Counted from the first letter of the stretch, positions 28,311 through 37,978 are shown. The stretch is 64,000 nucleotides of DNA from Natronorubrum sulfidifaciens JCM 14089 (GCF_000337735.1 NZ_AOHX01000039.1:175037-239036); one strand, 5' to 3'. Notes: generated from the letters alone by a model not told the origin. Translations and numbers: made by a program.

Positions 28311-28523
28311 ACGGAGGTACAGGGCAACGTAGGCAAAAAGTATACTGTCATCGAAACCGACAGAACTCTGAGGTGTCGAGGCACATGATCGCCCGACGGC
28401 AGCGGAATCGGCGGCAACGGCATGTGTGTTGTCTTCTCACAGACTGTCAGATACGGTGATGCGTTCGCCGGTCGGCCTCGAGGAACACCCTCCAGTACGT
28501 CTCCCCACCGGTCGCCTCACAGC

Positions 28524-29993
28524 TCACGTCATCGCCGATCGAATCGCACGCGGGTCGACGAGCCCACTCGCGACGGCGAGGACCGCCCACGTCACCGCGC
28601 CGAGTGCAATCGCACCGATCAGCATGACGGGACTCGAGACCAGTGGGGTCACGAGCAACACGGCGAGCGCCATCACGCCAGTAATGGCACAGATCAGCCC
28701 CATTGTCCGCGCCAGTCGGCGAAGTCGCAGGGACAGTTCCGAGTGGACGATATAGAGGTTCACCGCCACGTACACCGTATGTGTCGCGACGGTCGCAATC
28801 GCCGCACCAACGACGCCCATTATCGGAATCAACACGAGATTTAGCCCGAAGTTGGCTGCCGATGTCCCACCTTTGGCGATCGCCCGTGATCGAGCACGGC
28901 CAAGATAATCCAGACTGTCACTCGTCAGGTTCGTAATCGCCTGCAGGATGATAAACACGGCGAGGATTTGCAAGACAGGGACTGCACCCGCATAATCGCC
29001 GCCGAAAACCATCGTGATGAGCGGTTCCGCGACGATGATGAGTCCCGCCGTCGCCGGGATGTACAACAACATCGTATGCGAGAGCGACGTCTCGTAAATC
29101 TGGCGCGCCTGCTCGAGTTGGCCCGTCGCTTTCTGCTCGCCGAAGTTCGGCGAGATGGTAAACCCGAGCGATTCAGCCGGTGCGAGGACGAAATCCGAAA
29201 TCTGCTTGCCGAGCGTGTAGAACGCGACCGCAGTCGGCGTCAGAAAGATGCCGACGAGAACGGTATCGATCTGCTTGTCGACGACGTTTGCGCTGCGTGT
29301 CGCCGTCAGCGGCACGCTGTACTCGAGCAGCCGCTTCGAGAGTCCCGCCTCGTACGTGTCGGCCGGCTCGTACTGGACGTAGAACTTGTAGTATAACAGG
29401 CCAAGCCCGATCACCGCCGAGATCGCATAGCCGACGATATAGCCGAAAAAGGCCCCCAGCGCACCCAGTCCCATGAGGACGAACCCGACTGCGAAGACAA
29501 GGCGAGCGGCGCCACTGATCGCCTGCACGATGGCGCTGTAGACGAGGTGATTGAACCCCTGAAAGGCGATTTGCGTGAACGTACTGAACGAGAAGACGGT
29601 GATGTAGATGACTCCCGCCGCAAGAAACGGGATCGCTGCTGGCTCACCCAGTGCGACCGCGATTCGTTCGTGAAACACCAACAGCAGATAGGCGACGAGC
29701 GAGATGATGACGATTTTGAACGTGATCGTCGTTCTGATCAGGTGCGGAATCTGCCCCGGCGCTTTCTCGCTGTACTCCGAAAAGTATCGGGCTGCGGACT
29801 TCCCGAGACCGAGATCCGCAACCAACTGAACGATCGCGAGCACCCCGATCACCCAGTACAGCGTCCCGTATCCGTCTGGATCGAGGAGATACCGCGCCAG
29901 CACGAACATTAATAGCGCACTCGAGAGCATATACACGGCTCGAGCGACGAGCGTTGCCTTGAATCCGTGAACGATGTGATCCAGTCTATTCAT
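28524..29993 (-). CDS. Polysaccharide/oligosaccharide flippase (MOP superfamily, Wzx-like)
   Basis: 489 residues with 12-14 hydrophobic helices, the length and pattern of Wzx/RfbX flippases that move lipid-linked oligosaccharides across the membrane. N-terminal FKATLVARAVYMLSSALLMF and a central loop FTISPNFGEQKATGQLEQAR are typical. It stands alone: no glycosyltransferases are near, so its role in S-layer glycosylation or exopolysaccharide is inferred only from family. Confidence 0.85.
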   Translation of the reverse strand: MNRLDHIVHGFKATLVARAVYMLSSALLMFVLARYLLDPDGYGTLYWVIGVLAIVQLVADLGLGKSAARYFSEYSEKAPGQIPHLIRTTITFKIVIISLVAYLLLVFHERIAVALGEPAAIPFLAAGVIYITVFSFSTFTQIAFQGFNHLVYSAIVQAISGAARLVFAVGFVLMGLGALGAFFGYIVGYAISAVIGLGLLYYKFYVQYEPADTYEAGLSKRLLEYSVPLTATRSANVVDKQIDTVLVGIFLTPTAVAFYTLGKQISDFVLAPAESLGFTISPNFGEQKATGQLEQARQIYETSLSHTMLLYIPATAGLIIVAEPLITMVFGGDYAGAVPVLQILAVFIILQAITNLTSDSLDYLGRARSRAIAKGGTSAANFGLNLVLIPIMGVVGAAIATVATHTVYVAVNLYIVHSELSLRLRRLARTMGLICAITGVMALAVLLVTPLVSSPVMLIGAIALGAVTWAVLAVASGLVDPRAIRSAMT

Positions 29994-30430
29994 TCGAAAT
30001 ACAGGTCATGTGATGAGTGGTTCGACCGAACAGCGTGCGTGATCGATTGACTCGAGATGAGGAGTGAGTAGCAAATTGTAATGCGGTGACAACAGGTGTA
30101 TGGACACGATACCACCGCAGATACTGTCGGTTATACTGCCCTTTTTCGGACTCCGACGGCGTCCGACCTCAGTGCACTGTCGTCTACTCGAAGTCTAGAC
30201 GGCCCCCAACGCGTTCTCGGCCTGCTCAATCGATTCGAGGTCAGCCGTCGGTTTCGCTCGAGACACCCCTGACTGACGTGGTAAGTGCTACGTACCGTGT
30301 CCCATTCATACGGATTGCTGTCCCTGTGTCCCGCCGATCGCCAGCACGGGTCGGCGATCGACGGGCAGTGACGACAGGAAACCGTATCAGTCCGTGTACA
30401 CGGTCTGTGATCCCGAACCGAGACGTGCCC
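29994..30430. other. 437-bp gene-free stretch
   Basis: Lies upstream of the flippase gene and beyond the 3' end of the acetyltransferase gene. No coding frame with normal composition. It contains one GC-rich inverted repeat, CGATCGCC at 30335-30342 and GGCGATCG at 30353-30360, possibly the acetyltransferase terminator. The flippase promoter should be at its left end. Confidence 0.6.
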
Positions 30431-31180
30431 CTAAAGGTACGACGAATCCCACCGTGTCGCTTTTCGACGGTTCCCACAGGCGTTACACTCGACGCGTCCC
30501 ATTGCGTCCATCGCGTTATCGATCGAATTACAGTTTCCACAGAGCAGCGCGTACTGCTCCGTTCGATCGTCGCTCGTGTAGACGTTGTAAAACGGTGCTT
30601 TTGCCCCGCGAGAGGCTTCGCCGTAGCTCACGTAGACCGTTTCGCCGTCGACCTCGAGTTCGTCGACGGCTCCCCAGCCGCCCTCGCCGAGGTCGCTTTC
30701 GACGTAGACGTTTTCGGTAAACGTCTCATCGCCAATTTCGACCTCGCGCTGGCCCGCCTGCTCGAAGCCATGGTCTCGGTAGAACTCGTTGCCTCCCTCG
30801 TTGTCCTCGAGGACGAGCCCTTGGATCTGGTCGGCTCCTTCCTCGAGCAGTTTCTCCCGGGTCCGGACGAGCAGGCGGACACCCGTGCCACCGCCGCGGG
30901 AATCGGGGTCGATGTGTAGCCAGAGGATCCGACCGGTGTCGTATCGTTGGCCGACCAGATCGCTCTGAGAGAAGCCGACGATGGTTCCGTCGCGCTCGAG
31001 AACGAGAACGAGCGAGTGATCGTCCTCGAGTTCGTCGGCAAACGAGTCCCCGTACCACTGTTCGACAGCGTCGTCGATCGTCGCGTCACCGAGGAAGTCC
31101 GTATACGTCGACCCAAGCGAACGGTGGGCGATCGAGCGGATGTCGTCGATATCGGCAACGGTCGCTTCACGAATCTCCAT
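30431..31180 (-). CDS. GNAT N-acetyltransferase with C-terminal zinc ribbon
   Basis: 249 residues. GNAT fold (~1-150) starts MEIREATVADIDDIRSIAHR, with the acetyl-CoA loop LHIDPDSRGGGTGVRLL and DNEGGNEFYRDHGF. The C-terminal ~45 residues form a CxxC-CxxC zinc ribbon (LCGNCNSIDN...VECNACGNRRK), likely for nucleic-acid or protein docking. The middle segment (~155-200) is a further beta-rich domain. Substrate unknown. Start at ATG 31180; the open frame to 31282 is not supported. Confidence 0.85.
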   Translation of the reverse strand: MEIREATVADIDDIRSIAHRSLGSTYTDFLGDATIDDAVEQWYGDSFADELEDDHSLVLVLERDGTIVGFSQSDLVGQRYDTGRILWLHIDPDSRGGGTGVRLLVRTREKLLEEGADQIQGLVLEDNEGGNEFYRDHGFEQAGQREVEIGDETFTENVYVESDLGEGGWGAVDELEVDGETVYVSYGEASRGAKAPFYNVYTSDDRTEQYALLCGNCNSIDNAMDAMGRVECNACGNRRKATRWDSSYL

Positions 31181-31343
31181 GTCTGTGGCTAACACATCAT
31201 CATACAAAACATATGCCCACGGGGAGACTTTTTCCCCGATCTTCGACCAATAGACTGACGGCTGGTTCCGTAAAATCAACACTGAGGGCGGCTCATCGGA
31301 CCAACAGGAGAAGATTCACATGGCTTCCGGGGGAGACACTGCT

Positions 31344-32444
31344 ATGAGCGACGACATCGACGAGCCGCCCGATTCGAACGGAGCAGATCGCACCGCCGAG
31401 CCGTTTACGTACAACGGTGGTCGTGTTGACCCCGGTGAGTCAGCAAATATTCGGTACGGTATCAGCGAGACGTATCTCGGCGATCCAGTTCGGATCCCCG
31501 TGACGGTGATCAACGGTGAACACCCGGGTCCGACCGTCTTTCTCTCGGCAGCGGCCCACGGCGACGAACTCAACGGGATCGAAGTCGTCCGCGAGGTCGC
31601 CCACGACTGGGATCACTCGAATCTCCACGGGACCTTGATCTGTCTGCCCGTAATGAACGTCCACGGCTTTCTCGCACAGGAGCGGTATCTGCCAATCTAC
31701 GATCGGGACCTGAACCGCTCGTTCCCCGGCCGCGAGGGGTCGACGAGTGCACGGCGGATGGCCCATCAGATCTTTACGAACTTCATCGAACCCTGTGATA
31801 TCGGGCTTGATTTCCATACGTCCACGCGCGGGCGAACCAACATGCTGCACGTTCGGGCGAACATGGAGAACCAGAAGGTGGCTCGTGTCGCCAAGGCGTT
31901 CAGTTCCAACGTCATCATCGCCGGCGAAGGACCATCGGGTACGCTCCGCCGGGAGGCGACGGCGGTCGGTATTCCGACGATCACCATCGAAATGGGCGAG
32001 GCACACCGGTTCCAGCGACAGCTGATCGACCGTGCGCTGACTGGTGTTGCAAGCGTCCTCGCCGAGTTCGGCCTCCACCCGGAGTCATCAGTTCACTGGC
32101 CCGGTTGGCGGACCATCATCGACGACGACAACGAGAAAACCTGGATTCGCGCGGACGCGGGCGGCATCGTCGACATGAAACGCGGCCGAAGCGAACTCGT
32201 CAAAGAGGGCGAGGTGATCTGTGTGATCACCAACCCGTTCAAAGAAGAAGAGGACATCGTCACCGTCGAAGCACCGTTTACCGGACTCATCGTCGGTGTC
32301 CTCGAAAACCCGGTCGTCTACCCGGGGAACCCGTTGTGCCACCTCGTTGGACTCACGCCAGACACACTCACGGCGCTCGAACGCGAACGGACGATGGAAC
32401 ACGCCGGCTCGGACCGTCGAATCTCGGAGTCGGCCCTCGAGTGA
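31344..32444 (+). CDS. AstE/AspA-family deacylase (succinylglutamate desuccinylase-like)
   Basis: 366-residue zinc-dependent deacylase of the M14-like AstE/aspartoacylase family. Zinc ligands HGDE (AAAHGDELNGIEV, ~residues 72-84) and the later FHTSTRG His, the DLNRSFPG loop, and the catalytic Glu in TITIEMGEAHRF are all present; the C-terminal half is a biotinyl/lipoyl-like beta domain (ADAGGIVDMKRG, EGEVICVITNPFKEEE). Known family reactions remove acyl groups from N-acyl amino acids. Homologues are found beside rimK/rimB genes in bacteria, and here a RimK-RimB fusion lies 3 kb away. Start at ATG 31344. Confidence 0.87.
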   Translation: MSDDIDEPPDSNGADRTAEPFTYNGGRVDPGESANIRYGISETYLGDPVRIPVTVINGEHPGPTVFLSAAAHGDELNGIEVVREVAHDWDHSNLHGTLICLPVMNVHGFLAQERYLPIYDRDLNRSFPGREGSTSARRMAHQIFTNFIEPCDIGLDFHTSTRGRTNMLHVRANMENQKVARVAKAFSSNVIIAGEGPSGTLRREATAVGIPTITIEMGEAHRFQRQLIDRALTGVASVLAEFGLHPESSVHWPGWRTIIDDDNEKTWIRADAGGIVDMKRGRSELVKEGEVICVITNPFKEEEDIVTVEAPFTGLIVGVLENPVVYPGNPLCHLVGLTPDTLTALERERTMEHAGSDRRISESALE

Positions 32445-32455
32445 TGCCCGCCTAA

Positions 32456-32565
32456 TACTGTCGGATAGCACGATTCGAAGATCGGTCGCGCTCCTGCGGC
32501 TGTCACTCTCAGAGACGGCCGCGAATTCGCGACCGACGTCTTACTATAACTTCTGTCCGACAGTA
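32456..32565. mobile_element. Possible MITE-like palindromic element
   Basis: Ends match as a 13-bp inverted repeat: TACTGTCGGATAG (32456-32468) and, reversed, TACTGTCGGACAG (32553-32565), one mismatch. Inner arms CGGTCGCG (32483-32490) and CGCGACCG (32528-32535) are also inverted, so the whole 110 bp can fold on itself. No ORF inside. It lies between the deacylase and sdhC. No target-site duplication is clear. Confidence 0.45.
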
Positions 32566-32732
32566 TGAGAACACGTCTGCGTGGAACGCGACGAGTTCGA
32601 CCCCTGACTCCCTCGATTCAGAGTTGCTAAATAGATTAACTCGGAAGCGACGAACTTTTCGTGATCAACCGGTCAGCGGGAGCGACAAAAGTAACTTCTA
32701 TACCCCAGCGGTCTAACGAACCACATGAGCGT

Positions 32733-33128
32733 ATGAGTCAGTCTTACAATCGCGGTCTCATCGAGGACTTCGGTCGCTGGAAGGAGTTCTCGGCCGGCAT
32801 GTGGGCGTGGATCTTCCACAAGTTCACCGGGTGGATGCTGATCGGCTACCTGTTCACCCACATCGCCGTGCTGAGTAGCGCCGTCACCGGCCCCGAAGCG
32901 TACACGAACACCATTCAAGGTCTCGAAAGTCTCTTTATCATCCGAGTGCTCGAGGTTGGACTGCTTGCGGTGGCAGTCTTCCATATCCTGAACGGACTCC
33001 GACTGCTGATGGTCGACCTCGGCGTCGGACTCGACGCACAGGACAAGAGTTTCTACGCCTCACTTGTCCTGACGGCGATCATCACCATCGCAAGCGTTCC
33101 AACCTTCATGGACGGGGTGACGATCTAA
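32733..33128 (+). CDS. sdhC: Succinate dehydrogenase cytochrome b subunit C
   Basis: 131-residue membrane anchor with three helices; SFYASL loop and haem-region residues [16 protein letters not shown] (~32-47) and [11 protein letters not shown] (~82-92). Transfers electrons from SdhB to quinone. First gene of sdhCDBA. Start at ATG 32733 ([14 protein letters not shown]). The stop and the next ATG overlap as TAATG. Confidence 0.9.
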   Translation: MSQSYNRGLIEDFGRWKEFSAGMWAWIFHKFTGWMLIGYLFTHIAVLSSAVTGPEAYTNTIQGLESLFIIRVLEVGLLAVAVFHILNGLRLLMVDLGVGLDAQDKSFYASLVLTAIITIASVPTFMDGVTI

Positions 33129-33493
33129 TGGCGGAACGATACTCCTCGTTCACGCCGGGCGGGACGACGTGGCTCCTCCAGCGGATTACGGCGGCCTTCT
33201 TAGTCGTCGTGCTCGCGTTCCACTTCTTCCTCTTGCACTTCGTCAACCACGCGGCGGACGTGACGTTCGCCAGCACGCAAGCCCGAATGGAAAACGTCGG
33301 TTACTTCCTGACGATGGTGCTGTTCCTGGTCGCCGGGACGTTCCACGGCGTCAACGGCGTCTACAACGCGCTGGTCAATCAGGGACTCAAAGGTACCCAA
33401 AAGAAAGTCGTGCTTGCAGTCCTTACCATTGCGAGCGTGGCGCTCATCGCGCAGGGGACCTACGTTGCACTCGTCATGGCGGGGTGGACCTAA
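33128..33493 (+). CDS. sdhD: Succinate dehydrogenase membrane anchor subunit D
   Basis: 121 residues, three transmembrane helices, WLLQRITAAFLVVVLAFHFF near the N-terminus with the conserved Arg-Ile-Thr and His, and GTFHGVNGVYN near 75. Partners SdhC to hold haem b and the quinone site. Start overlaps the sdhC stop by one base. Confidence 0.88.
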   Translation: MAERYSSFTPGGTTWLLQRITAAFLVVVLAFHFFLLHFVNHAADVTFASTQARMENVGYFLTMVLFLVAGTFHGVNGVYNALVNQGLKGTQKKVVLAVLTIASVALIAQGTYVALVMAGWT

Positions 33494-33494
33494 T

Positions 33495-34373
33495 ATGAGT
33501 ACTCAACAACAGAAACCGGAAACGCAGGAGTCGCCGGACGACTCGGAGATGAACGGCACGGAGTCGCCACAGCAGGAGCGACTCGAGAAGAAAGAACGCA
33601 GCATGGTCGACGAGCGATCGGCCGACGAATCCGACCTCGAGGGCGATACGGTACACATCAAGGTGTTCCGGTACGACCCCGAAGTCGCAGACAAACAGGA
33701 GCCCCGCTTCGACGACTTCCACGTTCCGTTCAAAAAAGGGATGACCGTCCTCGACGCGGTCATGTACGCACGGGACACGTACGACTCCTCGTTGACGTTC
33801 CGCCACTCCTGTCGACAGGCCGTCTGTGGCTCCGACGCCTTCTTCGTCAACGGCAAACAGCGACTGGGCTGTAAGACACAGATTTCGGAACTCCAACAGC
33901 CGGTTCGAATCGAACCGCTACCCCACCAGGAGGTCGTCAAGGACCTGGTCGTCGATATGGACCACTTCTACGACCAGATGCATGCCGTCGAGCCGTACTT
34001 CAAAGACGAAGATACGCCCGACGCAAGCGACCTCGAGGAACAGCGCCAGTCCCGCGAGAACCGCGAGAAGGTCAAGATGTCGACGCGCTGTATCTGGTGT
34101 GCCTCGTGTATGTCCTCGTGTAACATCGCGGCCGGCGACAACGAGTATCTCGGTCCGGCGGCGATCAACAAAGCCTACCGGTTTGCGATGGACGACCGCG
34201 AAGGCGACGAGATTAAAGAGCACCGACTCCGTATCTTAGAACAGGAACACGGCGTCTGGCGGTGCCAGACCCAGTTCTCCTGTACCGAAGTGTGTCCCAA
34301 AGACATCCCGCTCACCGAGCACATTCAGGAGCTCAAGCGGGAAGCAGTCAAGAAGAACCTGAAGTTCTGGTAA
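33495..34373 (+). CDS. sdhB: Succinate dehydrogenase iron-sulfur subunit
   Basis: 292 residues. After an acidic ~55-residue N-terminal extension, a [2Fe-2S] domain with SCRQAVCGSDAFFVNGKQ and a later Cys (third ligand is Asp, as in E. coli SdhB), then CIWCASCMSSCN for the [4Fe-4S] cluster and RCQTQFSCTEVCP for the remaining cysteines of the second and third clusters. Passes electrons from FADH2 to haem/quinone. Start at ATG 33495, one base after the sdhD stop. Confidence 0.95.
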   Translation: MSTQQQKPETQESPDDSEMNGTESPQQERLEKKERSMVDERSADESDLEGDTVHIKVFRYDPEVADKQEPRFDDFHVPFKKGMTVLDAVMYARDTYDSSLTFRHSCRQAVCGSDAFFVNGKQRLGCKTQISELQQPVRIEPLPHQEVVKDLVVDMDHFYDQMHAVEPYFKDEDTPDASDLEEQRQSRENREKVKMSTRCIWCASCMSSCNIAAGDNEYLGPAAINKAYRFAMDDREGDEIKEHRLRILEQEHGVWRCQTQFSCTEVCPKDIPLTEHIQELKREAVKKNLKFW

Positions 34374-34376
34374 ACC

Positions 34377-36215
34377 ATGTACGAACACGACGTTATCGTG
34401 GTCGGCGCCGGCGGCGCTGGCCTCCGGGCTGCGGTCGCAGCGGACGAGGCAGGTGCGGACGTCGCACTGGTCTCGAAACTTCACCCGGTTCGCAGCCACA
34501 CGGGTGCGGCTGAGGGTGGCATCAACGCTGCCCTGCAGGAGGGTGACGACTGGGAACTCCACGCCTACGACACGATGAAAGGGTCCGACTACCTAGGCGA
34601 CGCCCCCGCAGTCGAGACCCTCGCGAAAGACGCCCCGGAAGACACGATTCGACTCGAGCACTGGGGGATGCCGTTCTCCCGTGAAGAGGACGGCCGTGTC
34701 TCCCAGCGGCCGTTCGGTGGGCTCTCGTACCCCCGGACGACCTACGCCGGTGCCGAAACCGGCCACCACCTGCTGCACGTGATGTACGAGCAGGTCGTCA
34801 AACGCGGCATTCAGGTCTACGACGAGTGGTACGTCATGGACCTCGCAACCACCGACGAAGACGACCCCAACGACCGCGAGTGTCACGGCGTCGTCGCCTA
34901 CGACGTCCAGTCGGGCAAGATTGAAGGGTTCAAAGCGAATCAGGGCGTCGTCCTCGCGACCGGTGGCCCCGGACAGGCGTTCGACCACACGACCAACGCC
35001 GTCTCCTGTACCGGCGACGGCCACGCGATGGCCTACCGCGCAGGTGCCCCACTCGAGGACATGGAGTTCATCCAGTTCCACCCGACCTCGCTGCCGTCGA
35101 CGGGTGTGCTCATCTCCGAGGGTGTCCGTGGCGAAGGTGGCATTCTTTACAACAACGAGGGCGAGCGGTTCATGTTCGAACACGGCTATGCGAACAACTC
35201 CGGCGAACTCGCCTCCCGCGACGTCGTCGCGCGTGCCGAACTGACCGAAGTCAACGAAGGCCGCGGCGTCAACGACGAGTACGTCCACCTCGACATGCGA
35301 CATCTCGGTGAGGAACGGATTCTCGACCGCCTCGAGAACATCCTCCACCTCGCGGAGGACTTCGAAGGCGTCGACGGTCTTATTGAGCCGATGCCGGTCA
35401 AGCCCGGCCAGCACTACGCCATGGGTGGCATCGAGACCGACGAGAACGGACAGACCTGTATCGACGGCCTCTATGCGGCCGGCGAGTGTGCCTGTGTCTC
35501 GGTCCATGGCGGCAACCGACTCGGTGGCAACGCACTGCCAGAGCTGATCGTCTTTGGCAAGCGCGCTGGCTACCACGCTGCCGGCAAAGATCTCGGCGAG
35601 CCACAGATCAAGACCGGCTACGGCGACGATGTCGAGGACGAAACCGACGCCGACCTGCCGGTCGCACCCGGCGCATCCGGACTCGACCAGTCCGGTGGCG
35701 TCGCTGCAGACGGTGGTGTCACGGCCGACGCCGAAGGCATCTTAGAGCGGACCGTCGAGCAGACCCGCGAACAGATCGATTACCTGATCGAGAAAGACGA
35801 CGGCGTCCAACACGCCGAAATCCGTGCGAAACTCCAGAAGGCGATGACCGACTACGTCAACGTCTTCCGTACCGAGGAGGGGATCAAGAAGGCGCTGAAG
35901 ATCATCCGTGAGTGTCGCGAAGAGTATCAGGACGTCTACGTCGACGACCCATCGCGCACGTTCAACACGGACCTCCAGCAGACGATCGAAACGCGCAACC
36001 TGATCGACGTCGCCGAGACGATTGCACTCGGCGCGCTCGTGCGCAACGAGTTCCGCGGTGCCCACTGGCGTCAGGAGAACCAGATCCGCGACGACGAAAA
36101 CTGGCTCAAACACACGCTCATCTCGTGGGACGACGGCGAGCCGTCGATCTTCTATCGCCCAGTAATTCTCGAGGGCGAAGACAAGACCTACGAGCCGAAA
36201 GTCCGCAGCTACTAA
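34377..36215 (+). CDS. sdhA: Succinate dehydrogenase flavoprotein subunit
   Basis: 612 residues. FAD-binding VGAGGAGLRAAVAADEAG at ~10-27, SHTGAAEGGINAAL (~41-54) with the His that binds FAD covalently, substrate-site QFHPTSLPSTGVL, HYAMGG, and HGGNRLGGNALPEL. A short Gly/Ala/Asp-rich insertion (~425-455) precedes the C-terminal helical domain. Oxidises succinate to fumarate. Last gene of the sdhCDBA cluster. Confidence 0.96.
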   Translation: MYEHDVIVVGAGGAGLRAAVAADEAGADVALVSKLHPVRSHTGAAEGGINAALQEGDDWELHAYDTMKGSDYLGDAPAVETLAKDAPEDTIRLEHWGMPFSREEDGRVSQRPFGGLSYPRTTYAGAETGHHLLHVMYEQVVKRGIQVYDEWYVMDLATTDEDDPNDRECHGVVAYDVQSGKIEGFKANQGVVLATGGPGQAFDHTTNAVSCTGDGHAMAYRAGAPLEDMEFIQFHPTSLPSTGVLISEGVRGEGGILYNNEGERFMFEHGYANNSGELASRDVVARAELTEVNEGRGVNDEYVHLDMRHLGEERILDRLENILHLAEDFEGVDGLIEPMPVKPGQHYAMGGIETDENGQTCIDGLYAAGECACVSVHGGNRLGGNALPELIVFGKRAGYHAAGKDLGEPQIKTGYGDDVEDETDADLPVAPGASGLDQSGGVAADGGVTADAEGILERTVEQTREQIDYLIEKDDGVQHAEIRAKLQKAMTDYVNVFRTEEGIKKALKIIRECREEYQDVYVDDPSRTFNTDLQQTIETRNLIDVAETIALGALVRNEFRGAHWRQENQIRDDENWLKHTLISWDDGEPSIFYRPVILEGEDKTYEPKVRSY

Positions 36216-36278
36216 CGACTCCACGCCGTTTTCTGCGGTTTTATCGCCGACCAGTAGCCCTAAGCCTGCCGACGGGCT

Positions 36279-37592
36279 ATGCTGGATCGAATGTTACTGT
36301 CGGGGACGGTTGTCGCTGATTCTGAAACGGTAATTCACGACGGGGCAGTCGTCGTCGAGGACGACGTGATCGTCGCTGTTGGGGACCGAGAGACCTGTCT
36401 CGAGCGGTATCCGGACCACGCTCACGAGTCATACGACGTGCTTATGCCGGGGACCGTCGGGGCACACGTCCACTCCGTCCAGAGCCTCGGTCGGGGGATC
36501 GCCGACGACACCGAGTTGCTCGAGTGGCTCTCCAAATACGTCCTCCCGATGGAGGCGTCGCTGTCGGCCGAGGAGATGCGGACGGCTGCCGAACTCGGCT
36601 ATCTCGAGTTGATTGAGAGCGGGACGACGACCTGCATCGATCACCTCTCGGTTGCTCACGCCGAGGAGGCGTTCGAGGCAGCCCGCGAGCTGGGAATCCG
36701 TGGCCGGCTCGGGAAGGTAATCATGGACAAGGATTCACCGCCGGGGCTGTTAGAGGACACTGACGAGGCGCTCGCCAAAAGCGAGCGACTCATTCGCCGT
36801 TACCACGGTATCGACGACGGTCGAATCCAGTACGCCGTAACGCCGCGATTCGCCGTCAGCTGCACCGAGGCCGCCCTTCGCGGTGCCAGAGCGCTCGCCG
36901 ACGCCTACGACGGCGTGATGATCCACACCCATGCAAGCGAGAACCGCGGCGAAATCGAGGCCGTCGAGGAGGACACCGGCCGGCGAAACATCCACTGGCT
37001 CGATGAGGTCGGGCTGACCGGCGAAGACGTCGTCCTCGCCCACTGCGTCTGGACTGACGACTCGGAGCGGGCGGTGCTCGCGGAGACCGGCACCAACGTG
37101 ACCTACTGTCCCTCTTCGAACATGAAACTCGCAAGCGGTATCGCGCCGATTCTGGACTATCTGGATCGGGGCATCAACGTCGCGCTGGGCAACGACGGCC
37201 CGCCGTGTAACAACACGCTCGACCCGTTCACGGAGATGCGACAGGCCTCACTGCTTCAGAAAGTCGATCGCCTCGAGCCACAGGCACTGCCCGCGAAGAC
37301 GGTGTTCGAGATGGCAACGACAAACGGCGCGCAGGCGGCGGGCTTCGACCGCGTCGGGAAACTCCGCGAGGGGTGGAAAGCCGACGTGATCGGCCTCGAG
37401 ACGGACGTGACCCGCGCGACGCCCATCCACGACGTGCTCTCGCATCTAGTGTTCGCTGCTCACGGCGATGACGTTCAGTTCACGATGGTCGGTGGAGAGA
37501 TGCTCATGCGCGATGGCGAGGTTCTCGTCGCCGACGCCGCTGCGATTAGAGCGCGGGCTCGCGAGTTTGCTGCCGATCTGGATCTCGACTGA
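36279..37592 (+). CDS. Amidohydrolase, SAH/MTA/5'-deoxyadenosine deaminase type
   Basis: 437 residues of the TRZ/ATZ amidohydrolase branch. Metal site HVHSVQSLGRG (~62-72), IHTHASENRGE (His plus Glu, ~211-221), HCVWTDD (~245) and GNDGPPCNN (Asp, ~302). Catalyses deamination of adenosyl compounds (S-adenosylhomocysteine, methylthioadenosine or 5'-deoxyadenosine) in related archaeal enzymes; guanine or chlorohydrolase-type activity is less likely. Start may be ATG 36279 or the in-frame ATG at 36291. It follows sdhA by 63 bp but is unlikely to be part of the same pathway. Confidence 0.83.
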   Translation: MLDRMLLSGTVVADSETVIHDGAVVVEDDVIVAVGDRETCLERYPDHAHESYDVLMPGTVGAHVHSVQSLGRGIADDTELLEWLSKYVLPMEASLSAEEMRTAAELGYLELIESGTTTCIDHLSVAHAEEAFEAARELGIRGRLGKVIMDKDSPPGLLEDTDEALAKSERLIRRYHGIDDGRIQYAVTPRFAVSCTEAALRGARALADAYDGVMIHTHASENRGEIEAVEEDTGRRNIHWLDEVGLTGEDVVLAHCVWTDDSERAVLAETGTNVTYCPSSNMKLASGIAPILDYLDRGINVALGNDGPPCNNTLDPFTEMRQASLLQKVDRLEPQALPAKTVFEMATTNGAQAAGFDRVGKLREGWKADVIGLETDVTRATPIHDVLSHLVFAAHGDDVQFTMVGGEMLMRDGEVLVADAAAIRARAREFAADLDLD

Positions 37593-37634
37593 TAGAACTC
37601 GGTTCGACAGCCGACGTATGGGAGTCGAGGCCGC

Positions 37635-37829
37635 TCAGAGCCCAAGCGAGTCGAGCACGTCGATACTGATGTCTGCAGCTTGGACCAGTTTGTAGCCCAC
37701 ATAGATGCCGATGATTCCCATCAGTCCCGGGAGTTCCGGTGGTGCCGGTATCGGGACATCGAACAGCGCAAAGAACGCGCCGGTGAGCGTGCCGGTCAGT
37801 AACCCGAGCGCGATAAGTTCGTAATTCAT
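37635..37829 (-). CDS. XapX-domain small membrane protein
   Basis: 64 residues, two membrane segments: ELIALGLLTGTLTGAFFALF and LPGLMGIIGIYVGYKLVQ, with the intervening VPIPAPPELPG that characterises XapX-domain proteins. Function unknown; domain name comes from a xanthosine-related locus. Start at ATG 37829 (MNYELIALG); the frame extends upstream without resemblance. Convergent with the amidohydrolase gene. Confidence 0.75.
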   Translation of the reverse strand: MNYELIALGLLTGTLTGAFFALFDVPIPAPPELPGLMGIIGIYVGYKLVQAADISIDVLDSLGL

Positions 37830-37978
37830 ACCGGTGAGGCGGGTCGGTGACGACAAAAATACACTGACTTGCGCGCGCACCTCTCGAGGAACTCTCGTTT
37901 TCGAAACCGAACGGGGTCACGAAACCGCACGCAGTGGCCGCCCTCGAGCCCCGGATTTCGACGACTGACGAAGCCTAG

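Noticed and set aside
29994-30430. Candidate hidden gene in the 437-bp gap before the flippase
   Set aside because: Frames there have basic, Arg/Thr-rich composition unlike the flanking acidic proteins and no promoter or motif.
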